NCBI GenBank assembly: GCA_032615215.1
Contig: CP128433.1
Coordinates: 1,509,501 to 1,573,500, forward strand
Reading direction: 5' to 3'
Source of the DNA: Microbulbifer sp. MKSA007
GTDB lineage: Bacteria > Pseudomonadota > Gammaproteobacteria > Pseudomonadales > Cellvibrionaceae
DNA: 64,000 bases
The first letter of the stretch is position 1, and every line of letters starts with the position of its first letter. Both the position numbers and the translations under genes were made by a program. A model generated the notes under the pieces. That model was not told the origin of the DNA. It worked only from the letters and a program-made list of their open reading frames with translations, and ran no database searches. Shown here in pieces: positions 18,085 to 27,438 of this stretch.

Positions 18085-18939
18085 GTGAACGAATTTATTG
18101 TCGATGTAACGGCAGAGAACGCCCAGCAAATTCTGATTGAAGAGTCCATGAAGCGCCCGGTAGTGGTGGACTTTTGGGCCGATTGGTGTGAGCCGTGCAA
18201 GCAGTTGATGCCGGTGTTGGAAAAACTGGCCAATGAGTATAGCGGTCAGTTTTTATTGGCCAAGGTCAATGCAGATACCGAGCAAATGCTGGCGGGTCAG
18301 CTGGGTGTACGCAGTTTGCCCACGGTAATGGTTTTAAAAGATGGCCAGCCGGTAGATGGCTTTGCCGGTGTGCAGCCAGAGACACAGATTCGTGAGATGC
18401 TGGATAAGTATCTGCCAAAACCCTGGGACATAAAGTTGCAGCAGGCACAGGCGTTAATCGGTGAAGATAAAGTGGCGGAAGCTCTGCCTCTGTTGCGTCA
18501 GGCTTATACGGAATCGTCTGAACGCACTGATATCGCCAAACAACTGGCTGCTATCCTGCTCGACCAAAACCGTGCCCAGGAAGCGGAGACTGTGCTCAGT
18601 AAAATTCTGCTGGCAGATCAGGACGCGGAATACCAGCAGCTGATGGCTCAATTGGAGCTGAAGCAACAGGCAGCAGAAACTCCAGAAATTCAGGCTCTGC
18701 AAAAGGCGCTGGAAGAAAATCCTGCGGATAGCGATTCTGCTTATCAATTGGCCGTACAGTACAGTCAGGCCAACCGCCATGAAGAAGCATTGGAATTATT
18801 GCTGGATATTTTGCGTAAAGACATGGGCTTTGCCGATGGTGCTGCCAAGCAGACGTTCCTGGATATTGTAAAAAGTTTGGGTGCTGGCGACCCTGTTGCC
18901 ACTCAGTTCCAGCGCAAGTTAATGACTATGATGTTTTAA
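18085..18939 (+). CDS. cnoX: CnoX/YbbN-like thioredoxin with TPR domain
   Basis: A chaperedoxin-type protein. Residues 1 to about 110 form a thioredoxin fold with the active-site motif WADWCEPCKQL (CEPC, an active CxxC, unlike the inactive SQHC of Escherichia coli YbbN). The rest is helical TPR-like repeats ending in FQRKLMTMMF. The length, 284 residues, is the same as the Escherichia coli protein. It likely protects proteins from oxidative damage and passes them to chaperones. GTG at 18085 is the start, with AGGAG five bases upstream. A terminator follows. The Glu in the CxxC makes redox properties uncertain. Confidence 0.9.
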   Translation: MNEFIVDVTAENAQQILIEESMKRPVVVDFWADWCEPCKQLMPVLEKLANEYSGQFLLAKVNADTEQMLAGQLGVRSLPTVMVLKDGQPVDGFAGVQPETQIREMLDKYLPKPWDIKLQQAQALIGEDKVAEALPLLRQAYTESSERTDIAKQLAAILLDQNRAQEAETVLSKILLADQDAEYQQLMAQLELKQQAAETPEIQALQKALEENPADSDSAYQLAVQYSQANRHEEALELLLDILRKDMGFADGAAKQTFLDIVKSLGAGDPVATQFQRKLMTMMF

Positions 18940-18955
18940 AAAATACTTTACCGGT

Positions 18956-18988
18956 AAACAAAGGGGCCCAAGAGGCCTCTTTGTTTTT
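18956..18988 (+). terminator. Terminator after cnoX
   Basis: Near-perfect stem AAACAAAGGGGCC/GGCCTCTTTGTTT followed by T and G. It closes the lipoprotein-YjbR-cnoX stretch. Confidence 0.8.
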
Positions 18989-19011
18989 GGGGGAGAGAAG
19001 GACGATTATTA

Positions 19012-19359
19012 ATGTATAAGCTCTGTGTTTATATTCCCGAGTCTCACTTGGAAGCGGTAAAGCAAGCGCTATTTTCCGTGGGTGCAGGACGTATTGGCGA
19101 CTACGATAGTTGTTGTTGGCAAGTTCTGGGAGAGGGACAGTTCAGGCCGCTGGATGGGAGTCAGCCATTTATTGGTCAGTCGGGCCAGGTCGAGACTGTG
19201 ATGGAATACCGTGTGGAGATGGTCTGTGCTGATGAGCTGGTGGATGCTGCTCTCGATGCAATGCGAGCAGCCCACCCCTATGAAGAACCGGCGTTTGACC
19301 TCTGGCGATTGGATGATCGCTGCAGTAGTGCCGGCTTAAATAAAGCAGAGGTCTCTTAA
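19012..19359 (+). CDS. YqfO/NIF3 insert-like (COG3323) protein
   Basis: A 115-residue protein resembling the PII/CutA-like insert domain found in NIF3/YqfO family proteins, here as a stand-alone unit. Visible features are the MYKLCVYIPESHLEAVKQAL start, GAGRIGDYDSCCWQ and the C-terminal AAHPYEEPAFDLW motif shared with CutA-like folds. The function of stand-alone versions is unknown. ATG at 19012 has GGAGAGAAGG upstream. Its stop overlaps the convergent DUF4124 gene by four bases. Confidence 0.85.
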   Translation: MYKLCVYIPESHLEAVKQALFSVGAGRIGDYDSCCWQVLGEGQFRPLDGSQPFIGQSGQVETVMEYRVEMVCADELVDAALDAMRAAHPYEEPAFDLWRLDDRCSSAGLNKAEVS

Positions 19360-19895
19360 AGGCTATCGAGTACCTTTTGTCGTTCGTGGCTTTTTTGCTC
19401 GATCGCTTTCGCATCTTCCAGTAATTTTGAAACGCTGGTGTGATGGGTCGGCAGTTTATTTTCGGCGGGGCTACTGTCTTCAACGATCGAGTCGGATCTC
19501 AAGTCAATTGGGTCATTGGCAGTGACTGTATTTAGAGGCTTGACGCGGTGAATACGCACGTGTGAATCCAACCCCTCCGGCACGGTGTCTGAGAAGTGCC
19601 AGTTCCCATCTTTATCTTTCCAGGTAAAAACCTCAGATGTTTGCTTGTCAGAATCCCCTTGAGATACGAGCCCGCTGGAAGTTGCCAACTCTTCAATTTT
19701 TGATACTGATTCCTGGGTGGTTTCGCGCACACTTTGCATAGCTCGCTCACCGGTTTCGCGAATCGCTGAAATATCCGGTTTTTGAGGCAGCCAGTCGGAG
19801 GGTGACATGATGGGTTTGCCATCTGGGCCCGGTAAGATCATAGGCAGGACAATGCCTACCAGTAACAAGGCACCGAGCATTGGAAAGTATTTCAT
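19356..19895 (-). CDS. DUF4124 domain-containing membrane protein
   Basis: A 179-residue protein with a hydrophobic N terminus (MKYFPMLGALLLVGIVLPMI) that is an anchor or uncleaved signal. A DUF4124 motif, EVFTWKDKDGNWHFSDTVPE, lies at about residues 87-106; this domain is found in periplasmic proteins and probably mediates contacts. The rest is polar and likely unstructured or helical. The function is unknown. Its 3' end overlaps the YqfO-like gene by four bases. It is downstream of the Nudix gene on the same strand, 48 bases apart, and may be cotranscribed with it. Confidence 0.8.
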   Translation of the reverse strand: MKYFPMLGALLLVGIVLPMILPGPDGKPIMSPSDWLPQKPDISAIRETGERAMQSVRETTQESVSKIEELATSSGLVSQGDSDKQTSEVFTWKDKDGNWHFSDTVPEGLDSHVRIHRVKPLNTVTANDPIDLRSDSIVEDSSPAENKLPTHHTSVSKLLEDAKAIEQKSHERQKVLDSL

Positions 19896-19943
19896 GCAAA
19901 CATCCTTTTAATGCAGGGTCATTAACTCATTAAGTAAAGTGGT

Positions 19944-20483
19944 TTACAGCTTGCGATTGATGACACCGCGGTGTAACTGGTATTGCCCGATACGGGTATC
20001 TTCGAAATAGTGCTCCAAAGTGCGGTGCATAATGGGAAATGCAATCTCCTTCCAGGGAATTTCGTCTTCGCGAAATAGCTCAACTTCGAGCGATTCAGGC
20101 CCGGGTCCGAAATTCATATCGGTCAATTCACCCCGGTACATCATGTAGACCTGATTGATATGGGGAATATCGTAGACGGAGTAGAGCTCGTCCACGCGGA
20201 TACTGGCCCGGGCTTCCTCCCAGGACTCCCGTAAAGCGCCCTCTTCGCTAGTTTCGCCACTCTCCATAAACCCGGCAGGCAGAGTCCAGAGCCCCAGGCG
20301 CGGCTGTATGGCGCGCTTGCACAGCATCACCTTGTCGCCAACGTAAGGGACAACTCCGACAATAACACGGGGGTTGATGTAGTAAATGGCGCCGCAACTG
20401 CCACAGATGTGGCGGGGGCGGTCATCGCCCTTGGGAATGGAAAGTGTTACGGCGTTACTGCCGCATTGGCTGCAAAATTTCAT
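19944..20483 (-). CDS. Nudix hydrolase with N-terminal zinc ribbon
   Basis: A 179-residue Nudix protein of the zinc-ribbon type, resembling the C-terminal half of NudC. Zinc ligands are CSQC and CGSC (MKFCSQCGSNA ... HICGSCGAIYY). The Nudix box is AGFMESGETSEEGALRESWE followed by EARA; the catalytic RE..EE residues are present while the usual final glycine is replaced. It may hydrolyse NAD(H)-, ADP-ribose- or capped-RNA-type substrates, but it lacks the NudC N-terminal domain, so the substrate is open. ATG at 20483. Confidence 0.85.
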   Translation of the reverse strand: MKFCSQCGSNAVTLSIPKGDDRPRHICGSCGAIYYINPRVIVGVVPYVGDKVMLCKRAIQPRLGLWTLPAGFMESGETSEEGALRESWEEARASIRVDELYSVYDIPHINQVYMMYRGELTDMNFGPGPESLEVELFREDEIPWKEIAFPIMHRTLEHYFEDTRIGQYQLHRGVINRKL

Positions 20484-20585
20484 GGCGTCAGTATACCCAT
20501 GCGAGATTTGAGCGCCAGCTTCCGGACCGGTTGACGCCTATAGTTGTTAGTGATGTTGAAGTATAAAGGCGGTATCTACCCTGCG

Positions 20586-21875
20586 ATGGCGCGTTTTTTT
20601 CTGCTCGGACTAGCGCTCCTTGCCCTTTGCGCCTGTGGTGGTAAAGGCGAAGAGGAAAAGGCGCCACCTCCCCCGCCAGTAGAAGTACTGGTTGTTAGGG
20701 AGGAGCCTGTTATCCCCCGCTTTGAATTCGTCGGACGGGTAGAGGCAACTGATGAATATCAAGTCCGCCCACGAGTACAAGGGTATATCCAGAGCCGCAA
20801 TTTTACCGAGGGGGAAACCGTCCAGAAAGGGCAGTTACTGTTTGAAATTGACCCACGCCCTTTTATTGCCGAACTGGCGAATCAGCGCGCCACTCTGGAA
20901 CAATCCCAAGCCTCCCTGAGAGTTGCTGAACGGAACTTCCAGCGTGGCCGACGCTTGGTGGCCACTGGGGCTATCAGCCAGGTACAGATGGATGAGCTTG
21001 AAGGTAATTTTGAGGAAGCGGAATCCCAAGTCGATGCCAATCGCGCCAAAGTTCAAAGTGCTGAGCTGGATCTTTCTTATACCAAAGTTTACGCGCCACT
21101 CACTGGAAGAATCGGGCGTACAGAATTTCCAGTGGGTTCCCTGGTAGGGCCAAGCACCGATCCCCTGGCCACGATAGTAAAAATGGATCCCATTTATGTG
21201 CTCTTTGAAGTGCCAGAAGAGCAACTTTATGCGGTGCAGGTGGATTCCCAGCGGCGGCAGCGAGAGGGTTTAAGTCCCACTCACCTGGATGTCCGCATTG
21301 AGTTACCCGACGGCAATTACTACCCCCATAAGGGCAAAATCGTATTTATCGATAATCAGATCGATCCCAATACCGGATCGGTAGCGGTGCGCTCCCTGTT
21401 TCCCAATCCAGGCCAACTATTAGTACAGGGCCAGTTTGCCCGAGTTTCCATAAGCGTCTACACCGGCAATGACGCCCTGAGGCCGCTGGTACCCCAGTCA
21501 GCGGTCATGGAGGATATGCAGGGCCGTTATGTCTTTGTTTTGGGCAAAGATAATATTGCGGAGAAGCGCTACCTGACCTTGGGGCAGAGGGAAGGGGAGT
21601 TGTGGGCTGTAGATCGCGGGCTTGTCGCCGGTGAATCTGTAATCGTTAATGGTTTGCAGAGGGTTGTCGCAGGAAAGCCGGTGACGCCGCAAAACACCCC
21701 TAGAAACCCCTACGATGTTGAAGCACCACCAGCCCCTCCCGCCGAGCAAAGTAGTAGTTCTGCGGCGAAATCTGGCTCTACAGACAGTCAAGGGGAGAGA
21801 GAGCTACGGGTAATTGATGGGGAAGCGGCACCAGCAAGCCCTGAATCTGAGGGGCATGACGATGACTACAAATAG
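20586..21875 (+). CDS. RND efflux pump periplasmic adaptor (membrane fusion lipoprotein)
   Basis: A membrane fusion protein of an HAE1-type RND pump that bridges the inner-membrane permease and an outer-membrane channel. The start at ATG 20586 gives a signal MARFFLLGLALLALCACGG with a lipobox-like CAC; ATG 20553 is an alternative. The lipoyl/hairpin region (VQPRVQGY-like RPRVQGYIQSRNFTEGETVQ) and the DLSYTKVYAPLTGRIGR half-motif are clear, and the barrel domain includes FIDNQIDPNTGSVAVR. The C-terminal tail is Pro, Ser and acid-rich and longer than usual. The permease gene starts 12 bases downstream, so they form an operon. No outer-membrane channel gene is present. Confidence 0.93.
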   Translation: MARFFLLGLALLALCACGGKGEEEKAPPPPPVEVLVVREEPVIPRFEFVGRVEATDEYQVRPRVQGYIQSRNFTEGETVQKGQLLFEIDPRPFIAELANQRATLEQSQASLRVAERNFQRGRRLVATGAISQVQMDELEGNFEEAESQVDANRAKVQSAELDLSYTKVYAPLTGRIGRTEFPVGSLVGPSTDPLATIVKMDPIYVLFEVPEEQLYAVQVDSQRRQREGLSPTHLDVRIELPDGNYYPHKGKIVFIDNQIDPNTGSVAVRSLFPNPGQLLVQGQFARVSISVYTGNDALRPLVPQSAVMEDMQGRYVFVLGKDNIAEKRYLTLGQREGELWAVDRGLVAGESVIVNGLQRVVAGKPVTPQNTPRNPYDVEAPPAPPAEQSSSSAAKSGSTDSQGERELRVIDGEAAPASPESEGHDDDYK

Positions 21876-21887
21876 CTGTCGCTGCCC

Positions 21888-24800
21888 ATGATTAGCGCCT
21901 TTTGTATCCGGCGGCCACGATTCGCCTTTGTTATTTCCATATTGATCACCCTCGCTGGGATACTCTCCTTGCCACAATTACCGGTGTCGCAATTCCCTGA
22001 AATAACGCCACCGACCATCAATGTCGCCGCCACGTTTGCCGGTGCCAGCGCTGAAGTAGTGCGCGATAGTGTGGCTGTGCCGATTGAGTCGCAAGTTAAT
22101 GGTGTGGAGGGCATGGATTATATGTCTTCCACCAGTGGCAATGATGGCTCCTACAGTCTCACAGTGACATTCAAGCCTGGCTACGACGATGACATCGCCC
22201 AGGTTAATGTTCAGAACCGGGTGGAGCAGGCCACTCCCCAGCTGCCTGAGGATGTGAAAAGAGATGGGGTGGTAGTTTCCAAGCAGAGCACCACGCTGTT
22301 ACTAGTAGTCAATTTGTTCTCCCCAGATGAAAAGTTTGATGAATTATTTCTGGCAAATTACGCCGAGATTTATTTAAAAGATGAATTGGCGCGGGTACTG
22401 GGGGTGAGCAGTGTTGTTATTTTTGGCTCGCGCAATTACGCCATGCGCCTTTGGCTCGACCCCAACCGGATGGCCTCGTTAGATGTCACCGCCCAGGATG
22501 TTATCTCTGCTGTGCAGGCACAGAATGTAGAGGTAGCTGCCGGTCAGATCGGGGCGCCACCGATCCGCCAAGATCAGCAGTTCCAATACAATATTTTGGT
22601 GCAGGGGCGCTTGGTATCTCCCAGCGAATTTGAGGACATCACCATCCGCGCCAAGCCCGATGGCGCCATGGTAAAAGTCAAAGATGTGGCGAGGGTGGAG
22701 CTGGGAAGTGAATCTTATTCTTCCTATGGGCAATTGGATAACCAGGCTTCAGCAGTGATTGGGGTGTACCAGCTGCCGGAGGCAAATGCGATCGAGGTGG
22801 CCGATGGCATAAAGGCCAAGGTTGCTGAGTTGTCGAAGCGTTTTCCCGATGGATTGGAAGCGGAGATTCTCTACGACACCACATTATTTGTAGAGGCCTC
22901 AATTAAAGAGGTTGTGGAAACACTGATTATTGCCCTGATACTGGTAATACTGGTGGTTTTTTTGTTTCTACAGGATTGGCGTTCTACGCTGGTACCAGCC
23001 ATTGCCATTCCCGTATCCCTGATAGGCACCTTTGCCTTAATGCTGGCATTTGGGATGACGATTAACACCATCACATTGTTTGCCTTAATCCTGGCGATAG
23101 GCATAGTGGTAGATGATGCGATTATCGTGGTGGAAAACACCCAGCGGTTAATGGCTGATGGCCTCCCGCCAAAGGAAGCCGCGCTGGAATCCATGCGTGA
23201 AGTTACCGGCCCCGTTATTGCTACTACCCTTGTTTTGTTTGCAGTTTTTGTCCCGGTAATGTTGATGCCGGGAATTACGGGGAAAATGTATCAGCAGTTT
23301 GCTGTCACCATTTCAATGGCGGTGGCCATTTCCTCCCTGAATGCACTTACATTAAGTCCGGCCCTCTGTGCCAGTTTGTTAAAGCCGAATAAAGACGGGG
23401 AAGTAGCTGGTATTAAAGAGACCGGTATTTTTGGTTTCTTTAATAAAGCTCTGCATATTTCTACAGGTTTTTATGTGGGAATGGTGAGGGCTTGTATAAA
23501 AATACCGCTTATCGGTATTGCCTCAATTATTCTGATTTTATTATTCTGTTATTTGCTCTTTACCCGAATCCCCACCGGTTTTATTCCCGATGAAGATCAG
23601 GGCACGTTTATGTTGCACGTGCAGTTGCCTGATGGATCTTCCCTGGAGCGAACCGGACCCATTGTCAATCAAGTGACCGATGTTCTAATGGAAGAGCCAG
23701 GTATGGCTCATGTGGTTGGTGTGCCCGGTTACAACCTGCTTACCAGCAGTGTTTCTTCCAACACGGCAATGATGTTTGCTGTGCTAAAACCCTGGGATGA
23801 CCGCACGAATAGGGAAGATAGCCAGTTTGCCATTATGGATCGGGTACAGAAAAAATTATCTGCAATTCCCGATGCGCAAGTGCTGCCGTTTGTCATTCCA
23901 CCACTTCCAGGTATTGGCACTGTTGGTGGATTTGAATTTGTACTCGAAGATCTACAGGGGCGCAGTATTACTGAATTGTCACAGGTCTTGTTTGACCTGC
24001 TGGGCAATGCCAATCAGCGCAGTGAAATCTCCCAGGCCTTTACCAGTTTTCAGGCCGCTACACCGCAGCTTGAATTAAAAGTAGATAAAGAAAAATCGCA
24101 TGTGCTTGGGGTCCCCCTGCCGGATGTGTATTTAACGTTGCAAACCTTTTTGGGTGGCTATTACATCAATGACTTTAACCTATATGGAAAGGTCTTTCGT
24201 GTAATCGCTCAGGCCGATGCTCAATTTCGCGATAAAGAGGAAAATCTGGCTGGCTTTTATGTTCGTGCCAATAGTGGCGGTTTGGTACCGCTGACTTCTA
24301 TCTCAACTATTACCCCGGTGGTCGCGCCACAAACAATAACCCGTTACAACTTATATAACAGCGTCACTATCAATGGATCACCGGCACCGGGGTATTCCAG
24401 TGGCCAGGCGATGGATGCTATGGAAGACTTGGCATCAAAGTTGCCAGAAGGTTATGGATACGAATGGACGGGCATCAGCTTACAGGAGGTGACCGCGGGT
24501 AATCTGGCCCCAATCCTGTTCTCTTTGGCCGTTATATTTGTCTACTTGTTTTTGGTCGCCCAATATGAGAGCTGGACTATCCCCTTTGCAGTGATGTTGT
24601 GCGTCCCCATTGCGATTGGTGGCGCTATGTTTACGGTATTTATCGCGGGGTCCATCAACAATCTCTATACGCAGATCGGCTTGGTATTACTGATTGGGAT
24701 GGCAGCAAAGAGTGCGATTCTGATAGTAGAGTTTGCCTGCGTGGAACGCGATAAGGGGCGGTCTATTGCGGATGCGGCTCTATCGGCTACGCGCCTGCGA

Positions 24801-25061
24801 TTCCGCGCGGTATTAATGACGGCCATGTCCTTTATTTTAGGGGTAATTCCACTACTGGTCGCCACCGGTGCTGGCGCAGTGAGCCGGGTTTCCCTGGGGC
24901 TGGTGGTCTTTGGCGGTATGTTGGCTGCGAGTCTCTTCGCCACTTTGCTAGTGCCTGTGTATTACGCCTTGGTGCAAACGGTGCGGGAAAAGCTGAAAGG
25001 GGGCTATACCCCCAAAATTAATGAGGATAAGACCGCGAATGGTGGGTCTGAATCCACCTGA
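21888..25061 (+). CDS. RND efflux permease, HAE1 (AcrB/MexF) family
   Basis: Inner-membrane proton-driven drug or solvent exporter of 1057 residues, normal for the family. About twelve membrane helices and two large periplasmic loops are present. The helix-4 proton-relay aspartates are in GIVVDDAIIVVEN, and the helix-10 lysine is in LIGMAAKSAILIVEFA. The start MISAFCIRRPRFAFVISILI is typical. ATG at 21888 follows the adaptor gene closely; they form the only visible members of this pump, so an outer-membrane TolC-like partner must be encoded elsewhere. The substrate cannot be predicted. Confidence 0.95.
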   Translation: MISAFCIRRPRFAFVISILITLAGILSLPQLPVSQFPEITPPTINVAATFAGASAEVVRDSVAVPIESQVNGVEGMDYMSSTSGNDGSYSLTVTFKPGYDDDIAQVNVQNRVEQATPQLPEDVKRDGVVVSKQSTTLLLVVNLFSPDEKFDELFLANYAEIYLKDELARVLGVSSVVIFGSRNYAMRLWLDPNRMASLDVTAQDVISAVQAQNVEVAAGQIGAPPIRQDQQFQYNILVQGRLVSPSEFEDITIRAKPDGAMVKVKDVARVELGSESYSSYGQLDNQASAVIGVYQLPEANAIEVADGIKAKVAELSKRFPDGLEAEILYDTTLFVEASIKEVVETLIIALILVILVVFLFLQDWRSTLVPAIAIPVSLIGTFALMLAFGMTINTITLFALILAIGIVVDDAIIVVENTQRLMADGLPPKEAALESMREVTGPVIATTLVLFAVFVPVMLMPGITGKMYQQFAVTISMAVAISSLNALTLSPALCASLLKPNKDGEVAGIKETGIFGFFNKALHISTGFYVGMVRACIKIPLIGIASIILILLFCYLLFTRIPTGFIPDEDQGTFMLHVQLPDGSSLERTGPIVNQVTDVLMEEPGMAHVVGVPGYNLLTSSVSSNTAMMFAVLKPWDDRTNREDSQFAIMDRVQKKLSAIPDAQVLPFVIPPLPGIGTVGGFEFVLEDLQGRSITELSQVLFDLLGNANQRSEISQAFTSFQAATPQLELKVDKEKSHVLGVPLPDVYLTLQTFLGGYYINDFNLYGKVFRVIAQADAQFRDKEENLAGFYVRANSGGLVPLTSISTITPVVAPQTITRYNLYNSVTINGSPAPGYSSGQAMDAMEDLASKLPEGYGYEWTGISLQEVTAGNLAPILFSLAVIFVYLFLVAQYESWTIPFAVMLCVPIAIGGAMFTVFIAGSINNLYTQIGLVLLIGMAAKSAILIVEFACVERDKGRSIADAALSATRLRFRAVLMTAMSFILGVIPLLVATGAGAVSRVSLGLVVFGGMLAASLFATLLVPVYYALVQTVREKLKGGYTPKINEDKTANGGSEST

Positions 25062-25195
25062 GCCAATCTGTTGATTGTGTGGTAGGGTGGTAAGTCACAA
25101 ATGGATATTGTGGCATATCGCTCAGTGTTACCGCTGAAAAACGGTATGATGAATGTTATGGAGCCCCCGCAGCGATCGGGGCAGGGCACAGATTT

Positions 25196-25807
25196 ATGCT
25201 AGAGATTATTGAACAGAAAATCGTAGGGCAAATTGAGGACTTGGAAGCAAGGGTTCCGGCAGGACCTGACCTGCAAGGCCATGCCGCAGTACTGATTGCC
25301 CTGACAGAAGAGCCGGACCCACAAGTAATTCTAACTAAGCGCTCTGCAAATCTCTCTACACATTCCGGTGAAGTTTCTCTCCCTGGGGGGCGCTGGGATG
25401 CCACGGACCCATCGCTTCAATTTACCGCCTTGCGTGAGGCGGAAGAAGAAGTCAGCCTACCTATGGATGACGTACGCGTACTCGGCCCCCTTTGGCCGCG
25501 GACTACCCGCTGGCAGGTACATGTGACCCCTTGGGTAGGGATAATTTCACCGGATATCCAATTATTCCCAAACCCAGGAGAATTGGATGCAGTATTTCGA
25601 GTCCCCCTGTCTTTCTTTCTTGCAGACCCGCGTATTCGCACTGATCGTATTATTATTGATAACCAGGAAATATACCTTCCGGCGTATATGTATGAAGACT
25701 TCGAAATTTGGGGCTTTACTGCAGGGGTATTAACCGAATTTTTAGTAAAAATATTAGGGGCATCAATAGGGCGCCGCGATGATGTGCCGCTGCGTGCACT
25801 TAATTAG
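25196..25807 (+). CDS. CoA pyrophosphatase-type Nudix hydrolase (NudL-like)
   Basis: A 203-residue Nudix protein. The motif LTKRSANLSTHSGEVSLPGG, characteristic of the NudL/UPF0035 CoA-pyrophosphatase subgroup, leads directly into the Nudix box with REAEEEVSL catalytic residues. It likely splits coenzyme A or its derivatives into phosphopantetheine and 3',5'-ADP. ATG at 25196 has a weak GCAGGG site upstream. It follows the RND genes on the same strand after about 130 bases. It is the third Nudix gene in the window, each of a different subgroup. Confidence 0.88.
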   Translation: MLEIIEQKIVGQIEDLEARVPAGPDLQGHAAVLIALTEEPDPQVILTKRSANLSTHSGEVSLPGGRWDATDPSLQFTALREAEEEVSLPMDDVRVLGPLWPRTTRWQVHVTPWVGIISPDIQLFPNPGELDAVFRVPLSFFLADPRIRTDRIIIDNQEIYLPAYMYEDFEIWGFTAGVLTEFLVKILGASIGRRDDVPLRALN

Positions 25808-25831
25808 CTCGGCTTACTAATTAGAATTTTT

Positions 25832-26346
25832 TTATTTTTTGGGAAGCCCTGGTATCGGCTCACCTAAGTCATCCCAAGCATCGATTAGTATTTTCATTAT
25901 TTTTCCGGCATCGGGATCGGCGCTGAGGATTGGGAAATCAGGGGCTTCAGGAAGTTTAACTTCTTCTCCTCGTCGACATTCGATTAACCAGTTGTCATCG
26001 ACTTTAACGAGTTTGTCCCGGTACTCTCCAACAGCAGAAATGCGATAGCCGGATCGTGTTGCTATGATTTCTACGGTCGTTGCTTTCCCTGAGGCGGATT
26101 GCCCATCTTCAGAAATAAAATGTAGGGGGAGCTTGTAATATGCCGGCTTCCCAACTTGCTGTGAACCGCTGCGTAGCGCTCCAGTTTTTCTCTTCCCCGA
26201 ATCATAATATTGCCATGCTCAAATCGGCCATTGGGTGTAAATAATGAGGCCCAGCCTCGGGCATCATTGCTGTCGATAGTTAATGTATAACGGGCGAGTA
26301 GATCACTAATCGCTAGTCGATCTTTTAGCTGTTGAATCTCATCCAT
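25832..26346 (-). pseudogene. SnoaL-like (NTF2 fold) protein, frameshifted
   Basis: The 5' part (from ATG 26346) reads LKDRLAISDLLARYTLTIDS with SLFTPNGRFEHGN, the usual start of SnoaL-like polyketide-cyclase-fold proteins. It then leaves frame at a run of five G on the plus strand (26125-26129) and stops early. Adding one base there continues the fold as PLHFISEDGQSASGKATTV, then YRDKLVKVDDNWLIECRRG, to a stop at 25832-25834. That gives about 171 residues, normal for the family. The function is unknown; such proteins are isomerases, hydratases or dehydratases. A sequencing error is likely. Confidence 0.75.
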
Positions 26347-26682
26347 TTCTTCACCTTGACCTTTATCGCCAGTAGCTATTGAAGAGGATAGTTTCTAGTG
26401 ATGGTTTTTGGGGGCGCACCTAGGATATTAATTGAGTATTAATCAAAACCTGTTATCTAACCCGGAATCCTGTAAGTAACCTTGAGAGAATTATTAATAA
26501 AATTGGGAAGTGTTTGTTTGTGTAAAGTGAAGCAATACCAAGCCCTAAAATCCTTTGTCGTTTGGTGACTATTTCACGGTTTTAGCTAATGGTGGGATTT
26601 ATTTGAGACGTAAGTACTAGATATACTGTAAGGTTCTTATATCCTTAATTTTTCTTATTATATACGTTATTGGATTGCTTGA
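26347..26682. other. Intergenic region between divergent genes
   Basis: About 335 AT-rich bases between the SnoaL-like gene and the lipoprotein gene. No gene, RNA or repeat recognised. Confidence 0.5.
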
Positions 26683-27036
26683 ATGAGATCTCTCTCTTTT
26701 TTCTGTGTGTTGCTGGGAATCGGATTAATCCAGGCTTGTGCAATGTCCACTGTACCTCCTAAGTATCAGGGACAATGGGCTGGAACCGAGGAATCCTGTA
26801 ACGCTTCTTCATCGGCCGACTCGATGACACTGGCGGATAGTCGTATTCAATTTACGGAGTCTTCAGGCCAGTTGATGTCTGCTAGCCAGAGTGATGGCAA
26901 TCTTCATCTGGTTTTCAATATGCAGGGTGAAGGAGAAGCTTGGAAGTCAGAGGAGGTGTACTCTCTGATATCTGGCGGAAAGGTACTGGTGCGTTATACC
27001 CAGGATTCTACGTTTAAGTACTTTCGCTGCAATTGA
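26683..27036 (+). CDS. Small lipoprotein of unknown function
   Basis: A 117-residue predicted lipoprotein. The N terminus MRSLSFFCVLLGIGLIQAC ends in a lipobox (LIQAC), so the mature protein of about 98 residues starts at Cys19. The mature part has alternating beta-strand character (YQGQWAGTEESCN, SRIQFTESSGQLM, LHLVFNMQGEGE, KVLVRYTQDSTFKYFRC), suggesting a small beta barrel or lipocalin-like fold. Two cysteines in the mature chain could pair. No family was recognised. It is a single gene between two leftward genes. Confidence 0.7.
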   Translation: MRSLSFFCVLLGIGLIQACAMSTVPPKYQGQWAGTEESCNASSSADSMTLADSRIQFTESSGQLMSASQSDGNLHLVFNMQGEGEAWKSEEVYSLISGGKVLVRYTQDSTFKYFRCN

Positions 27037-27093
27037 TTGGAATTGAAGCCTGCGGAAAATAGTTGAAAAATAATAAGAAAAAAATCATAGAGC

Positions 27094-27145
27094 CCTCCAC
27101 TCCTCAAGCTTACAGTACAGAGTATGAAATCTGAGGGCGTGGAGG
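27094..27145. terminator. Hairpin, possible terminator of the leftward LysR gene
   Basis: Arms CCTCCAC.CCTCA and TGAGG..GTGGAGG form a stem of about twelve pairs. Read on the minus strand it is followed by a T-rich stretch, so it could end leftward transcripts coming from the LysR gene; it also lies just downstream of the lipoprotein gene. Confidence 0.5.
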
Positions 27146-27176
27146 CTGGGCTAGCATTGAGAATAGAACTCAGTCG

Positions 27177-27213
27177 TTTAAATGACTGGAGCTTGCAGCT
27201 CTGGTCATTTAAA
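27177..27213. repeat. 37-bp near-palindrome
   Basis: TTTAAATGACTGGAGCT and its reverse complement (15 of 17 positions) are separated by three bases. There is no T run, so a terminator is unlikely; it could be an operator or a stable RNA hairpin. The rest of 27037-27438 holds no gene. Confidence 0.5.
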
Positions 27214-27438
27214 TGTGGATTTGCTTGGTAAAATAACTATTCGGTCCAAGCGTCAATTTTGCCTTGCATTTCTTTGTGAAATGGATAAGCCCCTCCTTGT
27301 ACCTATTGAGTTAGTAGGCTATCTGTAGCTCCCTGTAAAATGACAGGTTCGTCATTGCTAAAGTTTAAAATGGAAGTCTATTCGGATGGCTGTAAGGTTA
27401 GCTTGATGCTTTTAAATAGACGAAGCCTGTTTCTACCA

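Noticed and set aside
25839..26048. Short plus-strand frame opposite the SnoaL-like gene
   Set aside because: It lies over the restored 3' part of the SnoaL-like gene and has no start signal.
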